Source: Erwinia mallotivora (lineage in GTDB: Bacteria; Pseudomonadota; Gammaproteobacteria; Enterobacterales; Enterobacteriaceae). Taken from it: DNA of 46,255 nt. The notes beneath the pieces are model-generated. The model ran no database searches. It was not told where the DNA came from and saw nothing but the letters and a program-made list of their open reading frames with translations. The first letter of the stretch is position 1. Each line of letters begins with the position of its first letter. A program made the position numbers and the translations under genes. Where the stretch lies: positions 1 through 46,255 of the forward strand of contig NZ_JFHN01000070.1 of the NCBI RefSeq assembly GCF_000590885.1. Direction: 5' to 3'. Positions 9,196 through 17,709 of this stretch are shown here, in pieces.

Positions 9196-9774
9196 TTAAA
9201 TGACGCCGCCCTCTGAAAAAATCAGCGCTTTGGTGGTGGACCAGGCAGTCAGTGCCGGAGAATTTTCAATATTGGCGATGCCCTCTGACTGGCTGGCCGC
9301 GATAGCGCCATCAATCAGCATCATAATGGTGAAAGAGACGCGGCTGGCAGGTTCAGGATTAAGGCACTGGCAGAGAATCTCATATATCAGCGCCTGTAAA
9401 TCGGCCCTGAATTTAATATTAATTTCTTTTAATACCGCCGAGCTGTCACCAAATTCAACAACCGCCCGGTTAAACATGCAGCCGTTAAATTCGGGGGTAT
9501 AGAACCAACTGTTATAATATTTAAAGATAGAAAAAAGTTTATCTTTGGTTTCCGTCTCTGCTTCGGTAATTTCTTTCAGTTCGCTAATAAACTGCTGATG
9601 TTTTATTTCGAGGATGGTTTTAATCAATGACTCTTTATCCGGGAAATAACGGTAAAAGGTCATTTTTGAAACGCCAGATGTTTCAGCAATCTTGTCAATG
9701 GTAGAAGACTGATAGCCTTCGCGGTTAAAAAGCGCCATTGAAGAATCGATAATATTTTGTAGCTTTGCTTTCAT
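9196..9774 (-). CDS. TetR-family transcriptional regulator
   Basis: 192 aa. The N-terminus is a standard TetR helix-turn-helix: IIDSSMALFNREGYQSSTIDKIAETSGVSKMTFYRYFPDKESL spans roughly residues 8-52. The remainder is a variable ligand-binding domain ending in MLIDGAIAASQSEG. It sits alone between an ERIC repeat and a long non-coding stretch, with no obvious divergent target gene, so the target is unknown; autoregulation or control of the diiron enzyme gene are possibilities. It is more AT-rich than the neighbouring NRPS operon. Confidence 0.9.
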   Translation of the reverse strand: MKAKLQNIIDSSMALFNREGYQSSTIDKIAETSGVSKMTFYRYFPDKESLIKTILEIKHQQFISELKEITEAETETKDKLFSIFKYYNSWFYTPEFNGCMFNRAVVEFGDSSAVLKEINIKFRADLQALIYEILCQCLNPEPASRVSFTIMMLIDGAIAASQSEGIANIENSPALTAWSTTKALIFSEGGVI

Positions 9775-10528
9775 CTGACGGCCTGTAATAAAACTGAAAT
9801 ATCAACTTTTTATTATATCATATGTACATTTTATGGATAAAAATATTGGCACTGCAAGTGTAACCAAATGAATATATTGTAAAAAATATACTGGCGTATT
9901 GAAAAAACAGCTGAGCGCGATTATTTAAATTTTAGTTACAAAACGCCCGGCAACCGCTTGCCGCCAGCTGATATTTTTATCCGCAGGCAAATGACGCCGG
10001 ATAGCAGCATAATCTGTGGCAAGCGGCGGAAAGCGACCGTTACCTCGTTATCTGGCAGGCTTAAAATGTCGCTGTTTTACCCTGGTCAAACCTGCCTGAT
10101 TGTTTAACAGCAGAAGGGATAGCTAAGATGTTACAAAGCGCCAGCTGCACAAAATGCGTGCATGGTCGGTGCGCGCAATAACCCTGTTTTCAGGAGCGGT
10201 GCCGCGCGAATATCCGCTCAGGCAGAAACCCGACTGCTTACCCGTCGGGGGGGCTCTGTTTTAACGACACAAACAGGGCTGATACTTTATTTGCGCCATT
10301 GCATGAAGCTGACTCTGGATAAAAACATTATTATGCCCCTCTGAAACGGACCAGGTGAGGATTTCAGCCACTGCCCGGATTAGAAATGGCAGATAAACCG
10401 GCCCTGATGAGCCAGGCTTTTAATAGCGCAGCAGTTGCAGTATCATCGCGGTCATAATTAATTATTCAACAGGGAGAAAAGATATAAGAATTTTGTCAGG
10501 AGATAATGGAAATTAACATGGAGCAGTT
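9775..10528. other. Long AT-rich non-coding stretch
   Basis: 754 bp with no convincing gene. A 60-codon open frame at 10162-10344 has no family features and a weak start. A short stem CCCGAC/GTCGGG lies near 10228-10246 and TGATGAGCCAGGCT near 10404-10418 resembles one end of the palindromic element at 11289-11430, suggesting a degenerate remnant. The last 30 bp hold the ribosome site (GGAG, 10520-10523) of the next gene. Confidence 0.5.
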
Positions 10529-10696
10529 ATGTATTACAGTAATGAAATTATCGGATATTTACAGGCCAATAAGATCCTTGCATTAAAGCTCGACCACGCA
10601 TTAACGGGTGTCGGAAAGGCGGTCTCCGAGCAGGTTAATACTACGGTAGCGGGCGCAAAACGGGTTTTGTATTATACATCCTGTTTTACCAAAGAT

Positions 10697-10822
10697 TATA
10701 CCCGTCATACTTCGAGTCGCAGGCGCGTTGGCTTTCCTCGCTCACCCCAGTCACGTACTGATGTACGCTCCCGGGAATTCACTGCGTCGCCGCCTTCCTG
10801 CAACTCGAATTATTTAGGGTAA
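10697..10822 (+). repeat. ERIC element, copy B (divergent), inserted in a gene
   Basis: About 126 bp, starting TATACCC and ending GGGTAA. It keeps the CACCCCAGTCA core and the CGCCTTCCTGCAACTCGAAT arm but has GTACTGATGTACGCTCCCGG at the centre, so it is a different subtype from copies A and C. It splits the open frame of the surrounding gene. Confidence 0.85.
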
Positions 10823-11288
10823 TTCAGGATGTCTGTCAGCAGCAAAAAAGTGAGGATATACGATTCAAAAATGGTGTCATACATCTTATTCGGCATGGCA
10901 ATATTGTGTATGACATGCTTAGAATCTACTTTGAAGAAATATTCAAATACAAAACGTATAATCAAATAGAGCACATCAAAAAAAAGTTGATGGCGGTTAA
11001 TGTGCACATCGCCGCAAGCTCACTAACCAGTGCCGGATTCGCGTTAGCTGTTGCCTCTGCCGTTGCTATGGGTACGAATCTCAGTCTTGATATGAGCGCT
11101 CTCGTCGCGGGCAAAACTGCGGGGATTCTTGCTGGGTTTGGCGTATATGGCGTCGTTCAGAAAGCCGCAGATAGCGCAGATCACCTTCGCTTTACCTGGC
11201 CTGCTTATTATGCGGCGCTCTATGCTTATGAGCTGGAAATGATGTATTTCCTGATTCGAACACTTTTTGATCGAGCACAGGCACTAAG

Positions 11289-11430
11289 AGCCTGGCCCAT
11301 CAGGCTATTTTACTTGCCATTTTGAACCTGGGCAGTGCTCGAAATCCTCACGTACTCCGTGTACGCTCCGGTTTCTGCGCGCTGTCCGTGTCCAAACTGG
11401 CTGCGACAATAACGCCTGATGGGCCAGGCT
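11289..11430. repeat. 142-bp palindromic repeat with perfect 17-bp inverted ends
   Basis: AGCCTGGCCCATCAGGC (11289-11305) is exactly repeated in inverse at 11414-11430. The interior has the secondary dyad ACGTACTCCGTGTACG. It has no coding capacity, so it is a MITE-like or REP-like element of a family I cannot name. It truncates the hydrophobic-hairpin gene: that frame stops inside the element at 11323-11325. Confidence 0.7.
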
Positions 11431-11494
11431 CAAATGCACCATGGGCATCAGAAAATGGAATTGCAGAAATTATTACCAGGATTATTCGATAACC

Positions 11495-11808
11495 ATGATG
11501 AATCTGATTATACCCTTCATACTTCAAGTTGCAGGTGCGTTGGCTGCACGAGCGCACCCCGGTCACTTACTTCAGTAAGCTCCCGGGGATTTACTCGCTT
11601 GCCGCCTTCCTGCAACTCGAATTATTTTGGGTATAAAAGAGTGTTCAGGCGGATATTCAGGTCATTATTTTCGATGTACGGTCCGACATTATTCACATTG
11701 CTGTTCGCCGTCGTCTTTGTACAATTTTTCCCGGATGGTCCTTTGTGGCCTGTGCCAGTCTTTTTCTTATTCATGTTGTTTATATTTGGTCGCTACGTGA
11801 AATGGTAA
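11495..11808 (+). pseudogene. Small two-helix membrane protein with its 5' end split by ERIC copy C; possible immunity protein
   Basis: The 3' part (KRVFRRIFRSLFSMYGPTL.. ending GRYVKW, stop 11806-11808) predicts two hydrophobic segments (TLFTLLFAVVFVQFF and VPVFFLFMLFIFG). Removing 125 nt (11510-11634) joins it in frame to ATG-ATG-AAT-CTG-ATT at 11495-11509, giving a ~62-aa protein. As the sequence stands, the ATG frame stops inside the ERIC. An internal ATG at 11674 could still express a 44-aa form. It lies directly between the hydrophobic-hairpin gene and hcp, the place where an immunity gene would be expected; that role is a guess. Confidence 0.5.
11509..11635 (+). repeat. ERIC element, copy C, inserted in a small gene
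   Basis: 127 bp bounded by TATACCC and GGGTATA, almost identical to copy A, including CACTTACTTCAGTAAGCTCC. It lies in the same orientation as A and B, so A and C are 2.6-kb-spaced direct repeats flanking the TetR gene and the broken gene. Confidence 0.92.
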
Positions 11809-11846
11809 CAACAACAAGGCTTCGCTGAAATTTATAAGGAAATAAT

Positions 11847-12326
11847 ATGTCTGTTCCCGCACATTTATGGCTTGAAGATGAAAATGGCTCTCCGATTGTT
11901 GGCGGTTGTTTAATGCTGCTGCGACTGGGTTCTGTCGAGCTAAAATCTTTCTCCCACGGCGTCACTGTCCCGGTTGAATCAAACCTAGGAAAACTTACCG
12001 GCACGCGCGTTCATCGCCCGATCACCATAGTGAAGGAGTTTGATCAGACCACGCCGCTGCTCTACCGTGCCGTGTGTCAGGGGCGAATCATGAAGAAGGC
12101 GACAATCAGGATGTACCGTATTCTGGAATCAGGCGTTGAAGCTGAGTATTTCAATATCATTCTGGAAAACGTCAGGTTCACCACGGTCGCGCCATACCTC
12201 TCTCCCAATGGTATTACCAGCACGCATCTGGAAACGCTTGAATTGCGTTATGAGGCGATAAGCTGGAAGTATACAGAGGGAAATATTATCTATCGTGATT
12301 CATGGAACGAGCATTGCTGTGCCTGA
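11847..12326 (+). CDS. hcp: Orphan Hcp, type VI secretion tube protein (TssD)
   Basis: 159 aa, the normal Hcp length. Recognisable Hcp segments are HRPITIVKEFDQTTPLLYRA, the strand pair around MYRILESG and EYFNIILENV, and the C-terminal LELRYEAISWKYTEGNIIYRDSW. Hcp hexamers stack to form the secreted tube and can carry small effectors in the lumen. A strong AAGGA lies upstream of the ATG. No other T6SS structural gene is in the window, so it is an orphan hcp of the kind that often marks an effector locus; here the upstream genes are disrupted by repeats while hcp remains intact. Confidence 0.9.
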   Translation: MSVPAHLWLEDENGSPIVGGCLMLLRLGSVELKSFSHGVTVPVESNLGKLTGTRVHRPITIVKEFDQTTPLLYRAVCQGRIMKKATIRMYRILESGVEAEYFNIILENVRFTTVAPYLSPNGITSTHLETLELRYEAISWKYTEGNIIYRDSWNEHCCA

Positions 12327-12419
12327 TAACGGACGAATGAAAAGGAAACAAGAGGCTTCCTCTGATACCTGCAATCACAGGCTGAAAAACGCTATTTTTA
12401 TCAGGAGAAAAATATTGGC

Positions 12420-12449
12420 TTATCGCCAGGCTGCGACAGCTGGCGATAA
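12420..12449. terminator. Perfect 10-bp hairpin between convergent hcp and iron-transporter genes
   Basis: TTATCGCCAG (12420-12429) pairs with CTGGCGATAA (12440-12449) around a 10-nt loop. On the minus strand a T-rich stretch (ATATTTTT) follows after 5 nt, so it may terminate the fbpABC operon or act in both directions. Confidence 0.4.
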
Positions 12450-12496
12450 TCACTGATGATGCCTGCCGGGGTTCTGCTGCCCGGTAGCTGCGGCCG

Positions 12497-13516
12497 TTAC
12501 AGCAGATGAACCGCCTCGCGTACCTCAAGTCGCAGCCAGCAGCCGGGCGTCAGCCATTGTGAGGAAGCCGTCTGCAACGTCAGCTGTTGTTTCTCCTCCT
12601 CCAGATAAACCGTCAGCAGTGAGCGGTCCCCGGCAAAGGCGAAATCCTGCAACAGGATGCCTGTTGGTTGCTGGCTGACACTTATGCTCAGTTGCTCCGG
12701 GCGCAGCATAATGCGCGCGCTGTCGCTGACGGGCTTGCGTAACGGGGTCACCTCGCCCAGCGCACACCAGTAACCCTGCTGTCGCTGGCGCAGCGGCAGG
12801 ATCACCGCCTCACCCAGCAGTCTGGCGGTCTGCTCATTCACCGGGTAGTGATAAAGTTCACGCGGATGGCCGGTCTGCATCAGGCGACCCGCTTCCATTA
12901 CCGCCAGCTGTTGGGCAAAGGAGAGCGCCTCTCCCTGATCGTGCGTCACCAGAATGCAGGCAATGCCCGCTTCGCTGAGGATCTGCTTCACCGCATCGCG
13001 GGTGGCGGCCCGCAGTCCGGTATCCAGCGCGGAGAAGGGTTCATCCAGCAGCATCAGCCGTGGTTTTAACGCTAGCGCCCTGGCCAGCGCCACGCGCTGC
13101 TGCTGCCCGCCGGAGAGTTCATGCGGCCAGCGTTGTGCGAAGTGGGAGGCCAGCGATACCTTCTCCAGCAGGGCCGCTACCGTACCATCCTGCCCAGACT
13201 TCGGCCCTTGCAGGCCGAAAGCGATATTGTCCCGCACCGTCAGATGAGGAAACAACATGCCGTCCTGCGGGACGTAGCCAATGCCGCGCTGATGGGCAGG
13301 CACCGGCACCCGGCCAGCGGTCAGCGACCGCTTATCGAAAATAATCTCCCCGCCGTCGGGCAGCTCAAAACCTGCAATCAGTTTCAGCAGGGTCGATTTG
13401 CCTGAACCGGACGGGCCGACAATCACCGTGCGGTTAGCGGCTGCTACCGTTAACTGCACGTCATGCAGCACCGGCGTCCCCTGCCAGGACTTATTTAATC
13501 CCTTGATCGTTAACAT
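12497..13516 (-). CDS. fbpC: Ferric iron ABC transporter ATPase
   Basis: 339 aa. It has Walker A GPSGSGKST, the signature LSGGQQQRVALARAL, Walker B LMLLDEPFSALD and the H-loop VTHDQGEA, then a ~110-aa C-terminal regulatory domain (IMLRPEQLSIS) as in FbpC/SfuC-type ATPases. It powers uptake of Fe3+ from the periplasm through the permease encoded one base upstream. The adjacent permease and binding protein make it the third gene of a Fur-controlled operon. Related ATPases serve thiamine, phosphonate or putrescine; the iron assignment rests on the binding protein and the Fur box. Confidence 0.9.
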   Translation of the reverse strand: MLTIKGLNKSWQGTPVLHDVQLTVAAANRTVIVGPSGSGKSTLLKLIAGFELPDGGEIIFDKRSLTAGRVPVPAHQRGIGYVPQDGMLFPHLTVRDNIAFGLQGPKSGQDGTVAALLEKVSLASHFAQRWPHELSGGQQQRVALARALALKPRLMLLDEPFSALDTGLRAATRDAVKQILSEAGIACILVTHDQGEALSFAQQLAVMEAGRLMQTGHPRELYHYPVNEQTARLLGEAVILPLRQRQQGYWCALGEVTPLRKPVSDSARIMLRPEQLSISVSQQPTGILLQDFAFAGDRSLLTVYLEEEKQQLTLQTASSQWLTPGCWLRLEVREAVHLL

Positions 13517-13517
13517 A

Positions 13518-15086
13518 TTATATTCCTGCGGCGCGGCCAGCCTGACGATAAAGCAGGCTGGTTAAAGGAAGTGAAAGCAGAATTAACAGCAGCGCATAAG
13601 GCGAGGCGGCCACGTAGTCGATTTCACTGGTCAGTGACCAGAAGCCGCTGGCCAGCGTGCGGGTGCCGAGCGGAGAGAGCAGCAGGGTGGCGGTCAGCTC
13701 ACTGGCAATACCAATAAAGGTCAGCGCCGCGCCGGAGGCGGCGGCTGGCGCGATCAGGCGCAGCGTGACCCGCCACAGCACCCGAAACGGCGGCTGCCCC
13801 AGGCTGGCGGCGACGTTCTCCAGCTCGGCCGGAGCCTGAGCAATACCGGCGCGTAAACTTATCAGCGCACGGGGCAGATACAGCAGCACATAGGCCAGCA
13901 GCAGGGTGAAGGCGGTCTGATACAGCGGCGGCGCAAGTTGCAGGGTGACGGTCACCAGCGCCAGCGCTATCACCAGCCCCGGCAGTGAGCCAGTCAGGTA
14001 GTTGCAGCTCTCCATCAGTCGAAACACCGGCTGCGGATAGCGCACCGACAGCCAGGCGAGTGGAAAGGCACAGGCGGTGGTCAGCGCCGCACCGGTAACC
14101 GCCAGGGTTAATGTCTGTTGGAAAGCGCGCCACAGAGCAGGCTGTTGCCACACGTCCACTCCGCCCAGCCACAGCCAGCGCAGCAGTGACAGCAGAGGCA
14201 CGCCGAGCGACAGCACCCCCAGCGTCAGCGGCAGCAGCGTACACACCACCTTCACCGGCAGCGTCAGCGGTTTTGGCCTTTGCCGCTGCGGTACACCTGC
14301 ACCGACCCGCGTATAGCGGGTTTTCCCCCGTACTTTAATATCAAGCAGCAGAAACAGCAGGCAGGTCAGCGTCAGCACGCCTGCCAGCATGTTGGCGGCG
14401 GGGCCGTTAAAGGTGGACTGAAACTGATCAAAAATGGCGGTGGTAAAAGAATCGAAGCGGATCAACGCGAAAAGCCCGTATTCCGCCAGCAGGTGCAGTA
14501 CGGTCAGCAGCACGCCCCCGAGTATCGCCAGCTTCATCTGTGGCAGGATCACCCGGAAAAATACCGCCAGCGGCGTCAGGCCCAGCGAGGCTGCGACATA
14601 TTCCAGTTCAGGATCGAGCCGCCGCAGTACCGCCGCTGCCGGAAGATAGATAAAGGGAAAGTAGGCCAGCAGCGAGAGAAAGACGGCCGCGCTCAGGCCG
14701 GACATCGCGGGCTGCACGCTTATCCAGGCGTAGCTCTGAATAAACGCTGGTACGCCCAGCGGGGCGGTGCACAGCAGGGACCAGAGCCGGCGTCCCGGCA
14801 GGGCGGTGCGTTCGGTCAGCCAGGCCAGTCCTGTGCCTGCGGCAATATTAAGCGGCAGAGTGCAGAGAATAAGCAGCGTGGTATTGAGCATCAGTTCCGC
14901 CACGCGCGGGCGAAACAGCAGGGTGCGGATGGTCTGCCAGCCGCTGCTGAAGGTAACCTGGGTGACAAATGCCAGCGGCAGTAGTGAACACAGGGTTATC
15001 ACTACCGCCAGCAATATAAGCAAAAGGCCCGGCGTGCGGGCCTTAACGCCACCTGTGGGTGGCTTATGAAAAGCAGGATTTTGCAT
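13518..15086 (-). CDS. fbpB: Ferric iron ABC transporter permease (fused double permease)
   Basis: 522 aa with about twelve hydrophobic segments in two homologous halves, as in FbpB/SfuB. Each half has an ABC permease EAA-type loop: [21 protein letters not shown] and [21 protein letters not shown]. The ATG at 15086 is preferred over the TTG at 15092 because GGAA lies about 9 nt upstream and permeases of this family start close to there. It abuts the ATPase gene (1-bp gap) and follows the binding protein gene by 16 bp. It forms the inner-membrane channel for ferric iron. Confidence 0.88.
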   Translation of the reverse strand: MQNPAFHKPPTGGVKARTPGLLLILLAVVITLCSLLPLAFVTQVTFSSGWQTIRTLLFRPRVAELMLNTTLLILCTLPLNIAAGTGLAWLTERTALPGRRLWSLLCTAPLGVPAFIQSYAWISVQPAMSGLSAAVFLSLLAYFPFIYLPAAAVLRRLDPELEYVAASLGLTPLAVFFRVILPQMKLAILGGVLLTVLHLLAEYGLFALIRFDSFTTAIFDQFQSTFNGPAANMLAGVLTLTCLLFLLLDIKVRGKTRYTRVGAGVPQRQRPKPLTLPVKVVCTLLPLTLGVLSLGVPLLSLLRWLWLGGVDVWQQPALWRAFQQTLTLAVTGAALTTACAFPLAWLSVRYPQPVFRLMESCNYLTGSLPGLVIALALVTVTLQLAPPLYQTAFTLLLAYVLLYLPRALISLRAGIAQAPAELENVAASLGQPPFRVLWRVTLRLIAPAAASGAALTFIGIASELTATLLLSPLGTRTLASGFWSLTSEIDYVAASPYALLLILLSLPLTSLLYRQAGRAAGI

Positions 15087-15102
15087 CCACAAAGTTCCGT
15101 TG

Positions 15103-16107
15103 TTACAGCAATCCGGCTTCGGTCATTAATTCAATGACTTTCTTATTGTTGAGCGACGACGGCTCGACAGTCGGGGCATTCAGATCCTTCAGCGGCACCA
15201 GTTTTGGATTGGAAGTCGCATTTTTACCGACCGCATACTCAAAGGCATCGTTGGTTTTCAGCAGTTGCTGACCCGCTTTACCGGTTATCCAGTTAACGAA
15301 CTGCTGCGCCTCTTTGGCATGTTTGCTGGAAGCCAGCACGCCGCCGCCAGAGATGCTGACGAAGGCACCGGCATCGCGATGACCGAAGTAGTGCAGGGCG
15401 GTATTTTTACTGTTTTCGCCGGTTTTTGCCTGATCAACAAAGCGGTAGTAGTGATAAATGATCCCGCCGTCGATCTGACCGGCATTGATCGCCTTCAGCA
15501 CCGTGCTGTTGCCTTTGTAAGGCACCGCGTTAGTTTTCATCGCTTTGAGCCAGTCAAGGGTGGCTTTTTCGCCTTTCAGCGCCAGCATCGCGCTGACAAT
15601 GGCCTGGAAATCTGCCCCGGTCGGGGATGCCGCCCAGCGGCCTTTCCATTCTGGTTTTGCCAGATCCATGATCGAATGTGGCAGTTGAGCATCGCTCAGT
15701 TTCGCCGGGTTATAAGCAAACACCGTGCTGCGGGCAGCGATGCCTGTCCAGCGGCCATGAGCAGGACGGTACGCTTTATCCACCTGCGCCAGCGTGTTGC
15801 TCTCCAGTGGGGCGAACAGGCCCGCATTATCCACCAGCACCATCGAGGGTGAGTTCTCGGTCAGAAAAACGTCGGCAGGCGAGGCTTTACCTTCCTGCAC
15901 CAGTTGGTTAGCCAGTTCGCTGTCGCTGCCATTACGCAGGGTGACTTTGATGCCGGTGTCATGCGTGAAACCATCAACCCATGACTGCACCAGATTTTCA
16001 TGCTGTGCATTATAAATAACCAGCGTGTCATCGGCGGCGTGGGCAGATAACGTAAAAGAAGAAAACAGACCTGCAAGCACAAGGGATTTAAGCGAAAAGT
16101 GTTTCAT
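15103..16107 (-). CDS. fbpA: Periplasmic ferric iron-binding protein
   Basis: 334 aa. The start at 16107 gives a clean signal peptide ([24 protein letters not shown]) with AGGA 7 nt upstream; a longer frame would add an unlikely N-terminal extension. The mature part resembles FbpA/SfuA/Afu[12 protein letters not shown] near the N-terminus supplies a His region, and the paired tyrosines in IIYHYYRF match the iron-coordinating Tyr-Tyr of the family. It captures Fe3+ in the periplasm and delivers it to the permease. A Fur-like box lies 85-103 nt upstream. Confidence 0.9.
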   Translation of the reverse strand: MKHFSLKSLVLAGLFSSFTLSAHAADDTLVIYNAQHENLVQSWVDGFTHDTGIKVTLRNGSDSELANQLVQEGKASPADVFLTENSPSMVLVDNAGLFAPLESNTLAQVDKAYRPAHGRWTGIAARSTVFAYNPAKLSDAQLPHSIMDLAKPEWKGRWAASPTGADFQAIVSAMLALKGEKATLDWLKAMKTNAVPYKGNSTVLKAINAGQIDGGIIYHYYRFVDQAKTGENSKNTALHYFGHRDAGAFVSISGGGVLASSKHAKEAQQFVNWITGKAGQQLLKTNDAFEYAVGKNATSNPKLVPLKDLNAPTVEPSSLNNKKVIELMTEAGLL

Positions 16108-16191
16108 GTCATCATCCTGTTCAGAAGACAATTCAAGTTTGTTACAGCCATTCTTCAAAGCAGCGACAATTTAATATAAAAGCATCAGAAT

Positions 16192-16210
16192 GATAACGAA
16201 AATTATTCTT
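16192..16210 (-). promoter_or_regulatory. Fur box upstream of the fbpABC operon
   Basis: GATAACGAAAATTATTCTT agrees with the 19-bp Fur consensus at 14 of 19 positions, by my alignment. It sits 85-103 nt before the fbpA start, in the right place to repress the operon under iron-replete conditions. Confidence 0.65.
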
Positions 16211-16736
16211 ATTTACAGACTTCAGAGTATCCGCAAGGTGACCGGCTTTATCGCTTTACTTTATCCGTGAGCGGGGCGGGTGGGCAGAATTTTATGACAA
16301 AGATTAAGATAACCTTAATATTAAAAAACAAGCCTGCTGGCTGCTGATTTTTTGTTATTGGTGCGGTTATGATGACGCCCGCTGGTTATTTTTTTATCCC
16401 TGCTGACATCAGGTTTTTATCCGTGAAAAGTAAAAATAAAATATTCCTTTGTTGTTCTTTTTAATAACACTGTCTGCCTTCTGGTTTATTTTCCTGGTCT
16501 TCTGACTGATTTACCTTTTTGAAAAATCACCGTAATAGCAGATTTTATCAGGCGGGATTTTCATTGTTCAGCAAAACTGTGCTTCGACGAAGGTGGCGTT
16601 ATTCCCTTATAAAATTTGTGCCATCCACCAGAAGTGAAAATAACCTCTGTTTTAAGCACCGCCAAAAAAATTCCTCACCGATCAATCTGTAATGCGCCTC
16701 TCTCCATCGCCTCCCTGAATTAAAAAAATATTTTTA
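16211..16736. other. AT-rich intergenic stretch between the iron and PTS operons
   Basis: About 530 bp with no convincing gene on either strand. It separates divergent operons and is visibly AT-rich. I see no clear terminator or repeat here. Confidence 0.5.
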
Positions 16737-16752
16737 TGTGAGCAAAAGCACA
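16737..16752. promoter_or_regulatory. Probable CRP site upstream of the PTS operon
   Basis: TGTGAGCAAAAGCACA matches the CRP core TGTGA-N6-TCACA at nine of ten defined positions. It lies about 150 nt before the EIIA start and about 100 nt before the putative transcription start, fitting catabolite activation. Confidence 0.65.
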
Positions 16753-16808
16753 ATTCCTGTCGCAGCAGATTGCTCATTTCCATGTGACAGGAGTACGGTT
16801 TGCTCAGG

Positions 16809-16839
16809 TTGAACATGGTTGTACATAGACAACTATACC
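16809..16839 (+). promoter_or_regulatory. Candidate promoter and GntR operator of the PTS operon
   Basis: TTGAAC (16809-16814) and TATACC (16834-16839), spaced by 19 nt, form a possible promoter. Between them lies TTGTACATAGACAA (16819-16832), an inverted repeat whose core GTACATAGAC recurs before the gntR gene at 21821-21830. Binding there would block RNA polymerase. Confidence 0.65.
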
Positions 16840-16852
16840 TGACATTAAACAC

Positions 16853-16871
16853 CCCCTGTTTCGCACAGGGG
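16853..16871 (+). promoter_or_regulatory. Leader hairpin before the PTS operon
   Basis: CCCCTG (16853-16858) and CAGGGG (16866-16871) form a 6-bp stem with a 7-nt loop in the untranslated leader, followed by TTTC. It may stabilise the transcript or attenuate it; no function can be read from sequence. Confidence 0.3.
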
Positions 16872-16898
16872 TTTCACTGGTGATTACAGAGGTACAAC

Positions 16899-17363
16899 AT
16901 GCAACTGAACAGCTTACTTGACGCCAGACTCCTTCATCTGCATCAGGCACCGCTACAGCGTGATGTGCTGTTCAGGCAGATTGCCGGTCAGCTGTTATCT
17001 GAAGAGTTGGTGACGGAAAGTTACGCTGATGCGCTGATTGCCCGCGAGCAGGATCACCCCACCGCCATGCCGCTGGAGACGATGGGCGTGGCTATTCCCC
17101 ATGTCGATATCGAACATATTCGTCAACCCAAACTGGTGGTGGTGACCTGTCCGGAAGGCATTGAGTTTTACCAGGCCGAAGATCCTGAATTAACCATGCG
17201 GGTGCAGGTCATTTTCTTTTTATTGTTAAATGAAAAAGATGCGCACCTTGAATTCCTGATGAAGTTGATTTCCCTTTTTCAAAAAACCGACGAGATGAAC
17301 CAGCTATTAAGCTCCGCATCACGTGAGGCGGTGATGCAGCTTCTGGCAAATAATCTCGCTTAA
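16899..17363 (+). CDS. gatA: PTS galactitol-family EIIA component
   Basis: 154 aa. This is a mannitol/fructose-type EIIA domain as in GatA; the phosphorylated histidine is expected in GVAIPHVDIEH (His68), and the family segments LLNEKDAHLEFLMKL and FQKTDEMNQLL are present. It receives phosphate from HPr and passes it to the EIIB encoded next. It is the first gene of a polyol/sugar catabolic operon with EIIB, EIIC, a kinase and a dehydrogenase, preceded by CRP-like and GntR-type sites. The sugar is not known; the family includes galactitol and other alditol transporters. Confidence 0.9.
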   Translation: MQLNSLLDARLLHLHQAPLQRDVLFRQIAGQLLSEELVTESYADALIAREQDHPTAMPLETMGVAIPHVDIEHIRQPKLVVVTCPEGIEFYQAEDPELTMRVQVIFFLLLNEKDAHLEFLMKLISLFQKTDEMNQLLSSASREAVMQLLANNLA

Positions 17364-17413
17364 TATCCGGCCCCAGATTTTTGCAATTTCGACGACCGAT
17401 AACGGAGTTTGCT

Positions 17414-17695
17414 ATGAATAAGAAAATTATTTTTGCCTGTACCAGCGGAATTGCCACCTCAGCCGTGGCAACAGAAAAAGTGGTTAATTACTGCAAAGAG
17501 CACGGAATTAATGTTGAGCCTGTTCAGTCGAATATTGGCACCATTGCGACGCAGGACGATCTTGCCGATTTAATTATTGTCACCTCCGCGGTGAAAACCA
17601 CGCTTCAGACGCCAGTCCTCAATGGATTGCCGTTGCTGACCGGTTTCGGTGAAGAAGCGCTTCTCGAAAAAATCATCTCCATTCTGAAAAAATAA
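17414..17695 (+). CDS. gatB: PTS galactitol-family EIIB component
   Basis: 93 aa. The phosphorylated cysteine is Cys9 in IIFACTSGIATS, the standard P-loop of GatB-type EIIB proteins, followed by the typical VQSNIGTI and DLIIVTSAV strands. The ATG at 17414 with GGAG 6 nt upstream is chosen over a longer frame that adds eleven unlikely residues. The protein transfers phosphate from EIIA to the sugar as it passes through EIIC. It lies between the EIIA and EIIC genes in one operon. Confidence 0.9.
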   Translation: MNKKIIFACTSGIATSAVATEKVVNYCKEHGINVEPVQSNIGTIATQDDLADLIIVTSAVKTTLQTPVLNGLPLLTGFGEEALLEKIISILKK

Positions 17696-17709
17696 CCAGG
17701 AGCAGGCCG

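Larger units (their letters stand above)
10529..11492 (+). pseudogene. Hydrophobic-hairpin protein broken by an ERIC and a second palindromic repeat; possible orphan T6SS effector
   Basis: The 5' part (MYYSNEIIGYLQANKILALK..) starts at an ATG with GGAG 5 nt upstream and runs in one frame to base 10696, where an ERIC begins. The 3' part (IQDVCQQQKSED.. to LFDRAQALR) continues in another frame. Removing exactly 125 nt (10697-10821) joins the halves in frame, so one gene was interrupted. The 3' part holds a hydrophobic helical hairpin (SLTSAGFALAVASAVAMG and AGKTAGILAGFGVYGVV). It is cut again at 11289 by a palindromic element; a plausible native end, NGIAEIITRIIR with TAA at 11490-11492, lies beyond it. 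A GTG restart at 10906 could still give a truncated product. Neighbouring Hcp suggests a pore-forming T6SS cargo; that is inference. Confidence 0.6.

Noticed and set aside
10162-10344. 60-codon open frame
   Set aside because: No family signature, weak start, and surrounded by non-coding sequence.
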